Below, in pieces: positions 1-10,257 of a stretch of DNA of 64,000 bases. How positions within the stretch are numbered: position 1 is the stretch's first letter; each line of letters starts with the position of its first letter. A program made the translations under genes and the position numbers. The stretch covers positions 1 to 64,000 of the forward strand of contig CAKOWY010000006.1 of the NCBI GenBank assembly GCA_934129895.1, in the 5' to 3' direction. The notes beneath the pieces were generated by a model. That model was not told where the DNA came from. It made no database searches and worked only from the letters and a program-made list of their open reading frames with translations. The DNA is from an uncultured Clostridia bacterium. Its GTDB lineage: Bacteria; Bacillota; Clostridia; TANB77; CAG-508.

Positions 1-2859
1 GGAGAAACAACAGAAGCAGGAAAAATAGAAAAACAAGTAAATATAGTAACACAAACAGGATTAATAGCAACAGGAGAGGCATATTTAGTAAAGAAAGAAG
101 CAATGCTTAGTTCAGCAACTGTAAACGAAGAAGCTCAAACAAGTCAAAGTTTACAAATAACACAAGAATATGCTGGTTCAGTAGCAGTATTAAAATACAT
201 ATTTACAAACAATTCAGATGAATCTTATAAAAATGTAAAAATAAGAGGAATATTACCAACAACAGGAAATACAATAGATGAAACAGAAAATACACTAGAA
301 ACAACATTACTAGGAGTAGAAGCAGAAGGTACAACAATATACTATACAGAAAATGCAAATGCATCAGAAGATTTAACAGATTCTGAAAATGGATGGACAA
401 CAGATATAACAACATTGAAAAATGCAAAACTATTTTTAGTAGTGATGAGTGATGAATTTGAAGTTGGTAAAACATTAGAAATAAAATGTTCAACACAAAT
501 ACCAGAAAAACTTGAAGATGGACAAATGTCAATTACAAGAGCACAAATGATATATGATACAGATACAAAACAAAATCAAGTAAAAAATACAAATGATATT
601 AAATTACAAACAGTAATAAACAAGAAAATAGAGTTAGGAGCAATTGCATCAGTAAATGACGAAGATAAACCAGAAAATAGTACAGTAAGAGTAGGAGAAA
701 CAATTGAATATAGTGTAGGAGTACATAGTGACACAGAATTAGCAAATGTTGTCTTAAAAGGAAGTGTACCAGAAGGAACAGTATATATTGATGAAAATGG
801 GAACGAAGATGAATCAGTAAAAGAAGTAACAAAAGAAATGAGTAAGATGAGTGGAACAGAAACTATAGAATATAAAGTAAGAGTAAAAGAAAATGTAGGA
901 ACTCTTATAAATACTGTAACTGTAACTGGAGATGGCGTAGATGAAAAAGCTGAATATAGATTAAAAACAGAAAGTGCTAGTTTACAGGTTGAATTAGTTG
1001 CAATAGAAGATAATTCTTATTATCAAGGAAACAATGTTACATATATTTTAAAAATGAAGAATTTAGAAAATTATGTAATACAAAATAGTAAATTAAATAT
1101 TGAATTACAAGGTGCACAAATAAACTCAGTAAAAACAGATGGTGAAATAATTGAAGAAGTTGATGGAGTATATACAATAGAAAAATTAGAAGCAAATGAA
1201 GAAAAAGAAATAACAATAGAAACAAAAATAGGAAACGAACTTGAAACATCAATAAAAGTATTAGTTGAACAAAATGAAAAGACATATAATACTGTACAAA
1301 TAAGAGATACTGTATATGTATATTTAGTTGATTTTTCTGCAAGTAGTCCAACACAAGATACAAAAATACAATTAAGTACAGATAAAATATATTTTGAATA
1401 TAATTTTACAATTGAAAACATAGGCGATTTAGATACAACAGTACTATTTAAAGATGAAATCTCAAAATATCTAGATGTAAATGAATTATATATAAATGGA
1501 GAAAAACAAAATACTCCAACTAGCAGAAATATAAGTGAAGTAATTTCAGTGAACAGGGGAGAAAAAGTAACAATAAAAATTGTTGCAGAGGCTATTGAGT
1601 TATATACATATAAGTTTAAAGAATTAGAAATCTTAAATAATTCTACGATTTCTTATGAAGGAAAAACAGAATCTGCACAAGTAAAACATATAATCAAAGG
1701 ATTAGAAGGATTGAATTATGCACCAGGAGAAGATAATGGAGGAGAACAACCAGACAATCCAGATAACTCAAATACACCAGATAATCCAGATAATCCAAGT
1801 ACACCAGATGATCCAAATACACCAACAGAAGAGGCAACAAGAGAAATATCAGGAACAGCATGGTTAGATGTAAATCAAAATGGAGAAAAAGATGAAGGAG
1901 ATACAGTATTAAATGGAATAAAAGTAAAAGCTTATGATATCTCAACAAAAGAATATGCAAAAGATACAAATGGAAAAGTAATAGAAACAACAACAGATGA
2001 AAATGGAAAATATGAATTAAAGAACTTGAAGAAAGGTAAATACATAGTATTATTTGAATATGATGCAGATATGTATGAGTTAACAACATATAATAAACCA
2101 GGAGTTGAAGAAGCAAATAAATCAAATGTAGTATTAAATAACATTGAAGTAAATGGTCAAGAAATGTTATATGCAGTAACAGATACAATAGATGTACAAA
2201 ATGATATTTCAAATATAAACATAGGATTAAAACTAAAAATGAAATTTGATTTAGAATTAAATAAATATATATCAAGAGTAACAGTACAAACAAGTAAAAA
2301 GACAAAGACATATAATTATGACAAATCAACATTTGGAAGATTAGAAATACATTCAAAAGAATTAAATGGAGCAACAGTAATATTTGAATATACAATAGAA
2401 GTAAAGAATACAGGAGATGTAGCAGGATATGCAAATAATATAGTAGATTATTTACCAGAAGGATTAACATTTAATTCAGAATTAAATCAAGATTGGTATA
2501 TGTTAGATGGAAATCTATATACAAAGAAATTAGAGAGTACAGAAATAAAACCAGGAGAAACACAAGAGATAAAATTAATCTTAACAAAGACAATGACAAA
2601 TAATAATGTAGGATTAATAAACAATAGAGCAGAAATATATGAATCATATAACAAATATGGAATACCAGATGTAGATTCAGTAGCAAACAACCAAATAAAT
2701 ACAGAAGATGATATAGGATCAACAGACGTATTTGTTGGAATAAGTACAGGTGGAACAATAGCATTATATATAATTATAGGAATGGTTAATATAGTGTTAT
2801 TAGCAATACTTATAAAATTAGTTTTCGTAAAAAGCGAAACTGAAAAAAGGAATTTTTAA
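1..2859 (+). CDS. Large surface protein, 5' partial, with SdrD-type B domain and C-terminal membrane anchor
   Basis: The frame is open from base 1 with no stop, so the gene starts upstream; the first ATG at 103 has no ribosome site and reads as internal. The visible part is a string of beta-rich repeats of the DUF11 / conserved-repeat kind, then a Pro-Asp-Asn spacer (about 1741-1830), then an SdrD-like B domain (about 1840-2170) opening with ISGTAWLDVNQNGEKDEGD, whose Asp/Asn spacing resembles the calcium loop of staphylococcal Sdr proteins. A further repeat follows, then one hydrophobic segment (about 2758-2835) and the charged tail KSETEKRNF. No canonical LPxTG is present; the nearest trace is ISTGG just before the membrane segment. 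It lies 18 bases before a second surface protein whose C-terminal repeat looks paralogous (ELNGATVIFEYTI versus ELLHGATLDIVYKI), so the two are probably co-transcribed. Inferred role: extracellular adhesion or surface structure. The partner is unknown. Confidence 0.85.
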   Translation, partial: GETTEAGKIEKQVNIVTQTGLIATGEAYLVKKEAMLSSATVNEEAQTSQSLQITQEYAGSVAVLKYIFTNNSDESYKNVKIRGILPTTGNTIDETENTLETTLLGVEAEGTTIYYTENANASEDLTDSENGWTTDITTLKNAKLFLVVMSDEFEVGKTLEIKCSTQIPEKLEDGQMSITRAQMIYDTDTKQNQVKNTNDIKLQTVINKKIELGAIASVNDEDKPENSTVRVGETIEYSVGVHSDTELANVVLKGSVPEGTVYIDENGNEDESVKEVTKEMSKMSGTETIEYKVRVKENVGTLINTVTVTGDGVDEKAEYRLKTESASLQVELVAIEDNSYYQGNNVTYILKMKNLENYVIQNSKLNIELQGAQINSVKTDGEIIEEVDGVYTIEKLEANEEKEITIETKIGNELETSIKVLVEQNEKTYNTVQIRDTVYVYLVDFSASSPTQDTKIQLSTDKIYFEYNFTIENIGDLDTTVLFKDEISKYLDVNELYINGEKQNTPTSRNISEVISVNRGEKVTIKIVAEAIELYTYKFKELEILNNSTISYEGKTESAQVKHIIKGLEGLNYAPGEDNGGEQPDNPDNSNTPDNPDNPSTPDDPNTPTEEATREISGTAWLDVNQNGEKDEGDTVLNGIKVKAYDISTKEYAKDTNGKVIETTTDENGKYELKNLKKGKYIVLFEYDADMYELTTYNKPGVEEANKSNVVLNNIEVNGQEMLYAVTDTIDVQNDISNINIGLKLKMKFDLELNKYISRVTVQTSKKTKTYNYDKSTFGRLEIHSKELNGATVIFEYTIEVKNTGDVAGYANNIVDYLPEGLTFNSELNQDWYMLDGNLYTKKLESTEIKPGETQEIKLILTKTMTNNNVGLINNRAEIYESYNKYGIPDVDSVANNQINTEDDIGSTDVFVGISTGGTIALYIIIGMVNIVLLAILIKLVFVKSETEKRNF

Positions 2860-2877
2860 GGAAAGGAGGTAAGTGAC

Positions 2878-5800
2878 ATGAATAATAGAAAAAGAATAGT
2901 TCAATTAATAATATCATTTATATTTGGAATTGCAATATTAATTTTAAGTAGTTCAAAAGTTAATGGATATAGTATACCAAATGCTAAAGCAACTGGATAT
3001 GGTGCTCTTGGTAGAAATGTAGGAGATATAAAGTATTCTGATGTAGTAAGTGCAAGCAATAGTAAATTGTATTGTGCTGATCATAAGGGAAATTTAACAA
3101 ATCAAATGGTATCCCCATATATTATAGTAGGATATATGGAAATTGATGGCAATACAGTAAAATATTACTCAAACTGGAATAAAAATAAAAGTCAAAGTGT
3201 AACTAAAGAGAATATAACTACAGCACCATATATTGCAGCACTTTTTAATAAAAAAGATGGTTGGGGAACTGGTTATGGTAGTTCTCTTGCTTCAAGCAAT
3301 GGATCAGGAGCATCAAAGGCTCAAAAAGCATTGTGGACATATTGGGGAAGTTTTTTGAGTGAAGTAGATCCTTCAGGTGGATTAAAAACCAGTTGGTGTG
3401 GAGAGAATCCATCAGTAGATAGAACAACAATAAAAAATTATGTTGAAAAGAATAATGATGTTAATTATAAGGCATATATTTATGTATTATATTGTTATTC
3501 ACAAGCACATGGTGGTTCTGATGCTCGTTGGCAAAGATTAATATATGCAGAAACAGAAACAGAACAAAAACCTAAAATAACAATTGACAAAACATGGACT
3601 AATTTATCAGATGCTATTGGTGATACAAGTTCTTTAAAAAGTATAACAGTTTCAGTTAGATATAAAGATGGAGATAATGCATCAGGAAAAGTTATAAGTA
3701 ATGATTATGAAAATATAAAAATTAATTTAGATTCAAGTGGTCATGGAAAGAAAGAAGTTATAGGATTACCAGAAGAGGGAAAAAGCCTTGAGGATTATAT
3801 AGTTATTGAAGGTGGAGAAAATAATATAAATTATGCTTCAGTTATATCTAAATATGATACAGCTACGAACACAATTTATTTGCAGAATACAGTTAAAACT
3901 GTAAGATTTAAAGTAAAAAAGACCTGGTCAGATGCAGATACAACATATAGACCAACAAGTTTAACTTTTTATTTGGTAAAACATATAGATCAATATTATA
4001 AAAATGGTAGTGATATTCCTGTTGAAACGATTAATTATACTAATCCAAATGATTTTGGATTAATAACAAGTGATGATGCAAATGAACAAAATAAAGCAGA
4101 TAGTTCTAAAGAAAATCAATACTATGCAATTCAAAGGTATGTTACAGCCGATGAAAAGTTTGTATATGAATATAAGTTAGAAAATACAACAGAGGGATGG
4201 AAGATAAAAAAATACCAGTATCAACTTATAGAACAAAAGAGTATGAGCAAAGATGTTTGGGAAGCAACAGAAGAAGATAATAAATATATTACTTTTGATG
4301 CATTAGCAGACGAATCATCAGACCATTATAAAGTTGTAGAAAGTTCTGTTGGAGTAGAAAGATATACAACAATGGGAGGGGAAACTTCAACAACAGCAGC
4401 TGTAGATGAAAATACTAATAAAGACAACGTAAATGATAAAATAAATGAAGATATTTTATGGTATTCTTTTGAAGTTATAAATATGTATGGAACTTCAGAT
4501 GAAATTGGAGGAGGAGATTACGAAGAAGACGAAAACGGTGTTGTTATAAGTGGATATGTATGGTTAGATAAATTTAGTGGAAAAGATAGTATACAAAATG
4601 GATTAATGGACAATGGAGAAAATGGTATAAATGGAATAAACGTTACATGGTATGATGCAACTGGAAAACAAATAGCAACTGCAGTAACTCACACTTATGA
4701 AACAACAGATGAAAATGGAAAAGTTGTTAAAGGAAAAGATGGATATTATAAAATGACAACAAAAGCACCAATACATCAACATCCATATTGGATTGATTTT
4801 ATTAAATATACATTAATAAACTTATCTTATGTGGAATTTGAATATAATGGAGTAAAATATACAACAACATTACCAACTTTAATAACAGATTTATATAATT
4901 CAACAGGAGGACAAAGAAAAAATGAATTGGCTTCAATGGCTATTGAAGGACAAGAACAAAGAGATATTTTAAATGCTAATTTCAAAGAAGTAATGAAAGG
5001 TGGAACATCTGGAGGCGTAAGCATAGATTATAAAGTTAGTGGAATAAACTCTGTAGAAGGAACAGCAAATTCGCCATTACAAGCTGTTGCAGAAGGTGTA
5101 TACTATACTGGAAATAATACAATGTATTCAGCATTGAAAGATGCTATTTCAGAAAAAGGTGTAAAAGCAGGATTTTTAGAATTTGCAAAAAAGACAACTA
5201 AATCGGGATTATGTCATAAGCATTGTTATTGGGGATTTGTTGAAATGAAAACTCTTATGGAGGGTGATAATAGTGAAGATGGCTACTTATTAAAAGGAAA
5301 AGCTGTAGATCTTTTAGCAAAAACATTAGATCACAAATTTATAAATATAAAATTATCATTGGATAATAAACATAGGAGGTTTATAATTCCAAACGTTTTT
5401 GCTGGATTCACGATACATATAATTTTTGGTATACCAATTCCACTACCCAATGCATGGTCAATTGTATATTGTAATCCATGGCAAACATGGCAATCAAGTA
5501 ACCCTAAGGATATATTAGCAGTTGGATTATCATTAGTTTTGGGGTCTCATGATATATCAACTCAATGTAAAGGAGATTCATCTACAAAAGATATTGTAAA
5601 ATGGGAAATTCCAAATGTAAACTGTGGTTTAATAGAAAGAGAACAACCAGATTTAACAACAGAATCAGATGTTTCATTAGTAGAAATTAATATGAATGGA
5701 CAAGATCATACTTATGGATATGCTAATAGAAAAGCAACTGTAACCCCAACTTATGTAACTAAATTTGCAGATTTTGTTACAGGATTTATATCTAAAGGTA

Positions 5801-8800
5801 AAGTTACAGATATTACAAGTTTATTAAAATATACAAATAGACCAGATTATGTAAGAGAAGTAAATCCATCAGACGTTGTTTATTCAAAATATTACAATGA
5901 TCAAACAAAACAATTTAGTGAGGACTTTAAGGTATATGTAACATATAGTACAACAGTATATAACCAATCAAGTACTCTACCAGCAAAAGTAAATAGCATA
6001 ATAAATTATTTTGATAATAGATATCAAGAAGTAGTTGAAGTAAGTGCAAGTGCAAATAAATCTTCAGGATTGGTACCAGTTGATGCATCAGTAGGAAGTA
6101 CAGGAACAGTATCAAGTAAATATCCAGATAGTGATGTATTTGGTTCAGTGATTGTTAATTTAAATGAAGATGCATGGATAAAACCAGCACTTGAAATAAA
6201 TGATACAAATGCAGATTTTTCAGATTTTGTAACAATAAATGTAAAATATTTAGTAAAACCAAGTACAGTGGCAGGTGAATTATTTGATGAGGCTTCAGTA
6301 AATTTAATGCATATTTCAGAAATATATACATATTCATCAAGATATGGATTATATACAATTTTCGCAAACGGCTTACCAGCAGATGGTGCAGGAGTATTAG
6401 AAACATTTATGAAACAAATTACAGGTGCAAATTCAGATGTAACAAATTCAAGTACTTTAAATAGTTTAGTTTCAGGATTAACAGGAACGATAAAAAAAGT
6501 ATATACAACTGCAGTACAACTTTTAGTTGGAAATTTAGATTATTATAAAGGAAACTTTAATGGTACAGATGCTGGAAAAGAAATAGAAGATAATAAAAAT
6601 CTTATAGGTTCAATCACATCTTCACTTGCAATAAACTTAATATCATTCTTGTCTGATAGGTCAGCAGAGGATGTTAAGGCAGGATTAGAAAAATCTGTTG
6701 ACAATATGAATACAACATTTGATGTATTAACATCAAAAGTAAGATATAATGGAGTGTATCAAGTAGTATACTATTCAGGATTTGACAAAGACTCAGAACC
6801 TGGAGATTCAGAAGATTTTATAAAAGCAATCAACTTATGTATGTCAACAGTAAAGAACTTTGATAAAGCACTTACAGACTATATTGCAGATATATGGTCA
6901 CAAATAGCTAATAAAGGTACTTTAGAAGATATTTTAAAAGATACAAAGAACTTAGAATATTTAGCCAAAGGTGATATTTCAGGATTATTAAATAATATTG
7001 CTGGAAATATTGCTGGAAAAGTTACAGATGCATTAGGCGGTGTAAAAGCTGATGCACAAGATCTTTACGAAACAATGAAATGGGGAATTATAAAACTTCT
7101 AGAAGACGATACAGATATAGCACCAATGATGAAATTAAAATTAGATTCAAAATACAAAACAGTCTCAGGATTTGTATGGGAAGATGGACAAACACAAGAA
7201 AGTAAAGAAAGAAACGAAAGAGAAGGAGACGGAATATATGATTCAAATACAGAAAAGAAAGCAGCAAATGTAAGAGTATCATTATACAAGGTAGATGATA
7301 CAACAGGAACATTGACACCGGCTCAATTATACATAAGAAAAAATGATAAAAATGCAACAATAACTCCAAGTGCAGTTGGAGGACCAACAAGCGGTAAAGT
7401 TACAATAAATAGTAATGAAATAATAAATGTATTTGATATAATAAGCGAAACAGATAAATATTATGTTGTAAATGCAAGTACAGTAACAAATACAGATGGA
7501 AAATATGCATTTACAGGATTAATAGAAGATGAATATCAAGTAGAATTCCAATATGATAAAAATGCAACAGTAGTAGGAACAAACCATGAATTAGACGGAA
7601 GAAACTATAAATCAACAATAATAAAGAATGAAATGGTAAAACAATTATTCACAGAAGAATTAGATTATTCATCAAATACAGATTGGCATATTCAATTAGC
7701 AGAGGCAGGAGTAAAAAATACATCAGTAGCAGCAGACGATATGCAATTAAGATGTCAATATGAAAAAGACTTAGTAAATGGAAATTATTATAGTGAAGTA
7801 ACAATGGCAGCAAGAACAAACAAATTTAAATTACAAGTTGAATATGTAACTACAGATAAGAAGAGTACAAAAGTTAATAACGAAGGAAATCCAGAAGCTG
7901 GAGGCACATTTGATAAAGACTTGATGGATGTATTTAACTTTGGTGTAGTAACAAGAGCAAAAGAAGATTTATCAGTAGATAAAACAATAGAAAACTTAAC
8001 ATTAACATTAGCAAATGGACAAGTATTAGTAGATGGAAATCCTTATGGAAATGATACATTAAATTATACAGTAGCATTGGGAAGCAAAAATACAACAAAA
8101 GTAAGAGGATCAAATTATGCAGGAAGAAGAGTAAGAACAGAGGTAGACACAGAATTGCTACATGGTGCAACATTAGATATAGTATATAAAATAACAGTAA
8201 GAAATGACAGTGAAATAGACTATAAATATGACACAGATGTACAAGAAGGAGAAAACATATATACACATAATAAATACTATTACTTTGGAAATAGATCAGA
8301 TTTAGATAAGCCAGGACATGAAATAATAGATAGTACAATATTAGAAGTAATAGATTATCTAGATTCAGATTTAACAATAGTAGATGATGTGGATACATTA
8401 ACAGGAGATTGGAAGATAGTAAGCAACATAGAAGACTTAAAAGGAACAGATAATAATGGACAATTAGTATCAGTAGGACAAAATAGTGTATATGAAGATT
8501 TGGAGAAAAACAGAGATAAATATACAATATTAAAAACAGAAATCTTCAAAGACTTAAAAGCATCATTGAAAGAAGAAGAAAGAAGTAGAGAAGTAAAATT
8601 ACATGTATCAAAATTATTAGGAAATCAATCAGAGCAATATAATTATGCAAATGGAATAGAAATAGTAAAAATAGGTGGAAAAATAGCAAGATCAAGAATA
8701 GCAAAACATGATGAAAACTATGCACCAAAATATATACCAGGAAACTTTGTACCAAGTAAGAATGTCGGAGATGAACAAGACAGTGATAAGATAGACTATA

Positions 8801-8919
8801 TAATAACACCACCAACAGGTACACAAGAAACATTAGTATATATAATAATAGCAGTAGTAGGATTAATTATAGTATCTGTAGGAGTTGTACTAATAAAGAA
8901 GTTTGTTATTAAAAAATAA
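2878..8919 (+). CDS. Giant surface adhesin with probable thioester domain, CnaB-like and SdrD-like domains
   Basis: A 2013-residue secreted protein with a strong ribosome site (AAGGAGGT, ATG 2878). Residues 1-30 form a signal peptide. Residues 60-225 fit a class I thioester (TQXA/TIE) domain: Cys66 in the motif LYCADH, an AQKALW motif at 148-153, and Gln219 in ARWQRLI, about 150 residues after the Cys, the spacing known for streptococcal thioester adhesins. Two CnaB-like domains follow (about 231-360, with DKTWTN and KKTWSD). SdrD-like B domains start near nt 4540 (ISGYVWLD) and 7160 (VSGFVWED). The C terminus has TPPTG, about 20 hydrophobic residues and KKFVIKK, close to the (S/P)PxTG sorting signals of clostridial sortase B. 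The middle, about 1000 residues, is unlike anything I recognise. Family knowledge: such thioesters bond covalently to host amines. The function here is inferred. Confidence 0.85.
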   Translation: MNNRKRIVQLIISFIFGIAILILSSSKVNGYSIPNAKATGYGALGRNVGDIKYSDVVSASNSKLYCADHKGNLTNQMVSPYIIVGYMEIDGNTVKYYSNWNKNKSQSVTKENITTAPYIAALFNKKDGWGTGYGSSLASSNGSGASKAQKALWTYWGSFLSEVDPSGGLKTSWCGENPSVDRTTIKNYVEKNNDVNYKAYIYVLYCYSQAHGGSDARWQRLIYAETETEQKPKITIDKTWTNLSDAIGDTSSLKSITVSVRYKDGDNASGKVISNDYENIKINLDSSGHGKKEVIGLPEEGKSLEDYIVIEGGENNINYASVISKYDTATNTIYLQNTVKTVRFKVKKTWSDADTTYRPTSLTFYLVKHIDQYYKNGSDIPVETINYTNPNDFGLITSDDANEQNKADSSKENQYYAIQRYVTADEKFVYEYKLENTTEGWKIKKYQYQLIEQKSMSKDVWEATEEDNKYITFDALADESSDHYKVVESSVGVERYTTMGGETSTTAAVDENTNKDNVNDKINEDILWYSFEVINMYGTSDEIGGGDYEEDENGVVISGYVWLDKFSGKDSIQNGLMDNGENGINGINVTWYDATGKQIATAVTHTYETTDENGKVVKGKDGYYKMTTKAPIHQHPYWIDFIKYTLINLSYVEFEYNGVKYTTTLPTLITDLYNSTGGQRKNELASMAIEGQEQRDILNANFKEVMKGGTSGGVSIDYKVSGINSVEGTANSPLQAVAEGVYYTGNNTMYSALKDAISEKGVKAGFLEFAKKTTKSGLCHKHCYWGFVEMKTLMEGDNSEDGYLLKGKAVDLLAKTLDHKFINIKLSLDNKHRRFIIPNVFAGFTIHIIFGIPIPLPNAWSIVYCNPWQTWQSSNPKDILAVGLSLVLGSHDISTQCKGDSSTKDIVKWEIPNVNCGLIEREQPDLTTESDVSLVEINMNGQDHTYGYANRKATVTPTYVTKFADFVTGFISKGKVTDITSLLKYTNRPDYVREVNPSDVVYSKYYNDQTKQFSEDFKVYVTYSTTVYNQSSTLPAKVNSIINYFDNRYQEVVEVSASANKSSGLVPVDASVGSTGTVSSKYPDSDVFGSVIVNLNEDAWIKPALEINDTNADFSDFVTINVKYLVKPSTVAGELFDEASVNLMHISEIYTYSSRYGLYTIFANGLPADGAGVLETFMKQITGANSDVTNSSTLNSLVSGLTGTIKKVYTTAVQLLVGNLDYYKGNFNGTDAGKEIEDNKNLIGSITSSLAINLISFLSDRSAEDVKAGLEKSVDNMNTTFDVLTSKVRYNGVYQVVYYSGFDKDSEPGDSEDFIKAINLCMSTVKNFDKALTDYIADIWSQIANKGTLEDILKDTKNLEYLAKGDISGLLNNIAGNIAGKVTDALGGVKADAQDLYETMKWGIIKLLEDDTDIAPMMKLKLDSKYKTVSGFVWEDGQTQESKERNEREGDGIYDSNTEKKAANVRVSLYKVDDTTGTLTPAQLYIRKNDKNATITPSAVGGPTSGKVTINSNEIINVFDIISETDKYYVVNASTVTNTDGKYAFTGLIEDEYQVEFQYDKNATVVGTNHELDGRNYKSTIIKNEMVKQLFTEELDYSSNTDWHIQLAEAGVKNTSVAADDMQLRCQYEKDLVNGNYYSEVTMAARTNKFKLQVEYVTTDKKSTKVNNEGNPEAGGTFDKDLMDVFNFGVVTRAKEDLSVDKTIENLTLTLANGQVLVDGNPYGNDTLNYTVALGSKNTTKVRGSNYAGRRVRTEVDTELLHGATLDIVYKITVRNDSEIDYKYDTDVQEGENIYTHNKYYYFGNRSDLDKPGHEIIDSTILEVIDYLDSDLTIVDDVDTLTGDWKIVSNIEDLKGTDNNGQLVSVGQNSVYEDLEKNRDKYTILKTEIFKDLKASLKEEERSREVKLHVSKLLGNQSEQYNYANGIEIVKIGGKIARSRIAKHDENYAPKYIPGNFVPSKNVGDEQDSDKIDYIITPPTGTQETLVYIIIAVVGLIIVSVGVVLIKKFVIKK

Positions 8920-8963
8920 ACTAAAGAATAATAAATAAACAAAAGACAAAAAAATAAGTGAAT

Positions 8964-8996
8964 AAAAAATAGCAAGTATATACTTGCTATTTTTTG
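8964..8996 (+). terminator. Rho-independent terminator after the adhesin
   Basis: A palindromic stem AGCAAGTA/TACTTGCT is flanked by A-run and T-run (AAAAAAT ... ATTTTTT). It sits 45 bases after the adhesin stop and ahead of the acpS promoter, closing the surface-protein unit. Confidence 0.85.
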
Positions 8997-9008
8997 TCTA
9001 TATAAGTA

Positions 9009-9037
9009 TTGTAAAACAAAAGAAAATAAACTATAAT
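9009..9037 (+). promoter_or_regulatory. Promoter of acpS
   Basis: TTGTAA, 17-base spacer, TATAAT. It lies 29 bases before the chosen acpS start. The same TTGTAA -35 box recurs at rarA, asnS and the G+C-rich cassette. Confidence 0.7.
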
Positions 9038-9065
9038 ATGGAAAAAGAAAATGAAAGGAAAAGAT

Positions 9066-9437
9066 ATGGAAATAAGAACTGGAACAGACATAATAGAGAT
9101 ATATAGAATACAAGAAAGTATAGAATCAACAGACGGAAAGTTTTGTGATAGAGTATATACAAAAAAAGAAATACAATATTGTGAGAGCAAAAAGAATCAA
9201 AAGTATCAACATTATGCTGCAAGATTTGCTGCTAAAGAAGCAATATTTAAAGCTATTTCTATTAAATTGAAAAACAAATACGAAATAGGGTGGAAAGATA
9301 TAGAGATATTAGATGATACATCGGGAAGACCTTATGTAAATATTTTGAATGAGTGTAGCAAATTAATAAAAAATATTGATATAAGTTTATCACATTGTAA
9401 AGAATATGCAGTAGCAACTGCAATAGTATGTTATTAA
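9066..9437 (+). CDS. acpS: Holo-[acyl-carrier-protein] synthase
   Basis: AcpS moves the 4'-phosphopantetheine arm from CoA to the serine of apo-acyl carrier protein, switching on fatty acid synthesis. The N terminus MEIRTGTDIIEI carries the family GTDI motif with the metal-binding Asp8, and RFAAKEAIFKA supplies the second metal ligand Glu. The 123-residue length is normal. I chose ATG 9066 over the in-frame ATG 9051 because AAAGGAA at 9054-9060 is well placed for 9066 and the family begins right there. It has its own promoter and is followed 20 bases later by the TatD gene, so the two may share a transcript. Its usual partners (NAD(P)HX epimerase, alanine racemase) are absent. Confidence 0.93.
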   Translation: MEIRTGTDIIEIYRIQESIESTDGKFCDRVYTKKEIQYCESKKNQKYQHYAARFAAKEAIFKAISIKLKNKYEIGWKDIEILDDTSGRPYVNILNECSKLIKNIDISLSHCKEYAVATAIVCY

Positions 9438-9457
9438 TAGGTTAAAAGGAGAGGAAT

Positions 9458-10243
9458 ATGGAATTCTTTGATTCACATTCACATTATAATGATGAGAAGT
9501 TTGATGAAGATAGAAAAAAAATAATAAAACAAACTTATGATGATGGAATTACGAAATTTGTATGTGCAGGATATAATATTAAATCATCACAAATGTCATT
9601 AAAATTAGCAAATAAATATGATTTTATATATTCAATAGTAGGAATATCACCAAATGATATTCCACAGACTGAAGAAGATTTGTGGAAAGACATAGGAGAA
9701 ATCTCAAAATTAATTAATGAAAATAATACAAAAAAGATAGTAGCTGTTGGAGAAATTGGATTAGACTATTATTGGAATACAGAAAATAAAGAGTTACAAA
9801 AAGAAGCATTTATAAAGCAAATTGAGTTAGCTAATAAGGAAGGATTGCCAATAGTAATTCATTCAAGAGATGCATATGAAGATACAATAGATATAATAAG
9901 AAAACATAGAGTGGAAAAAGCAGGAGTATTTCATTGTTGTCAATTAAATCAGGAATTAGTAAGACAAGCTTTAGAATTAGGATATTATATATCATTTGCA
10001 GGACCAATAACGTTTAAGAATTCAAAAAAGGCACCAGATGTGATAAGTATTGTTCCAATGGATAGAATCTTAATAGAAACAGATAGCCCATATTTAACAC
10101 CAGAACCACATAGAGGCGAAAGAAATGATTGTAGAAATGTAAAATATGTTGCAAAGAAGATTTCTGAAATAAAAAATATTCCATTAGAAGAAGTAGCAAG
10201 AATAACTTATGAAAATGCTTTGAAAATATTTGAAATAAAATGA
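9458..10243 (+). CDS. tatD: TatD family metal-dependent DNase
   Basis: A 261-residue TIM-barrel amidohydrolase of the TatD/YabD family, metal-dependent nucleases that trim DNA 3' ends. Visible ligands are DSHSH (Asp5, His7, His9), Glu99 in GEIGLDYYW, His135 in VIHSRDA, His159 in FHCC and Asp209 in ETDSPYLTP. Length and order of motifs are standard. The ribosome site AAAGGAGAGG precedes ATG 9458. The 3' end abuts the uracil-DNA glycosylase gene, so the three genes acpS-tatD-udg read as one unit with two DNA-repair members. Confidence 0.92.
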   Translation: MEFFDSHSHYNDEKFDEDRKKIIKQTYDDGITKFVCAGYNIKSSQMSLKLANKYDFIYSIVGISPNDIPQTEEDLWKDIGEISKLINENNTKKIVAVGEIGLDYYWNTENKELQKEAFIKQIELANKEGLPIVIHSRDAYEDTIDIIRKHRVEKAGVFHCCQLNQELVRQALELGYYISFAGPITFKNSKKAPDVISIVPMDRILIETDSPYLTPEPHRGERNDCRNVKYVAKKISEIKNIPLEEVARITYENALKIFEIK

Positions 10244-10257
10244 AATGGGGCAGATTT

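Noticed and set aside
1694..2470. 258-residue leucine-rich minus-strand frame inside the first adhesin
   Set aside because: It is an antisense shadow: the AT-rich coding strand turns into Leu/Phe/Ser runs on the other strand. The same holds for the many other Leu-rich frames opposite long genes.
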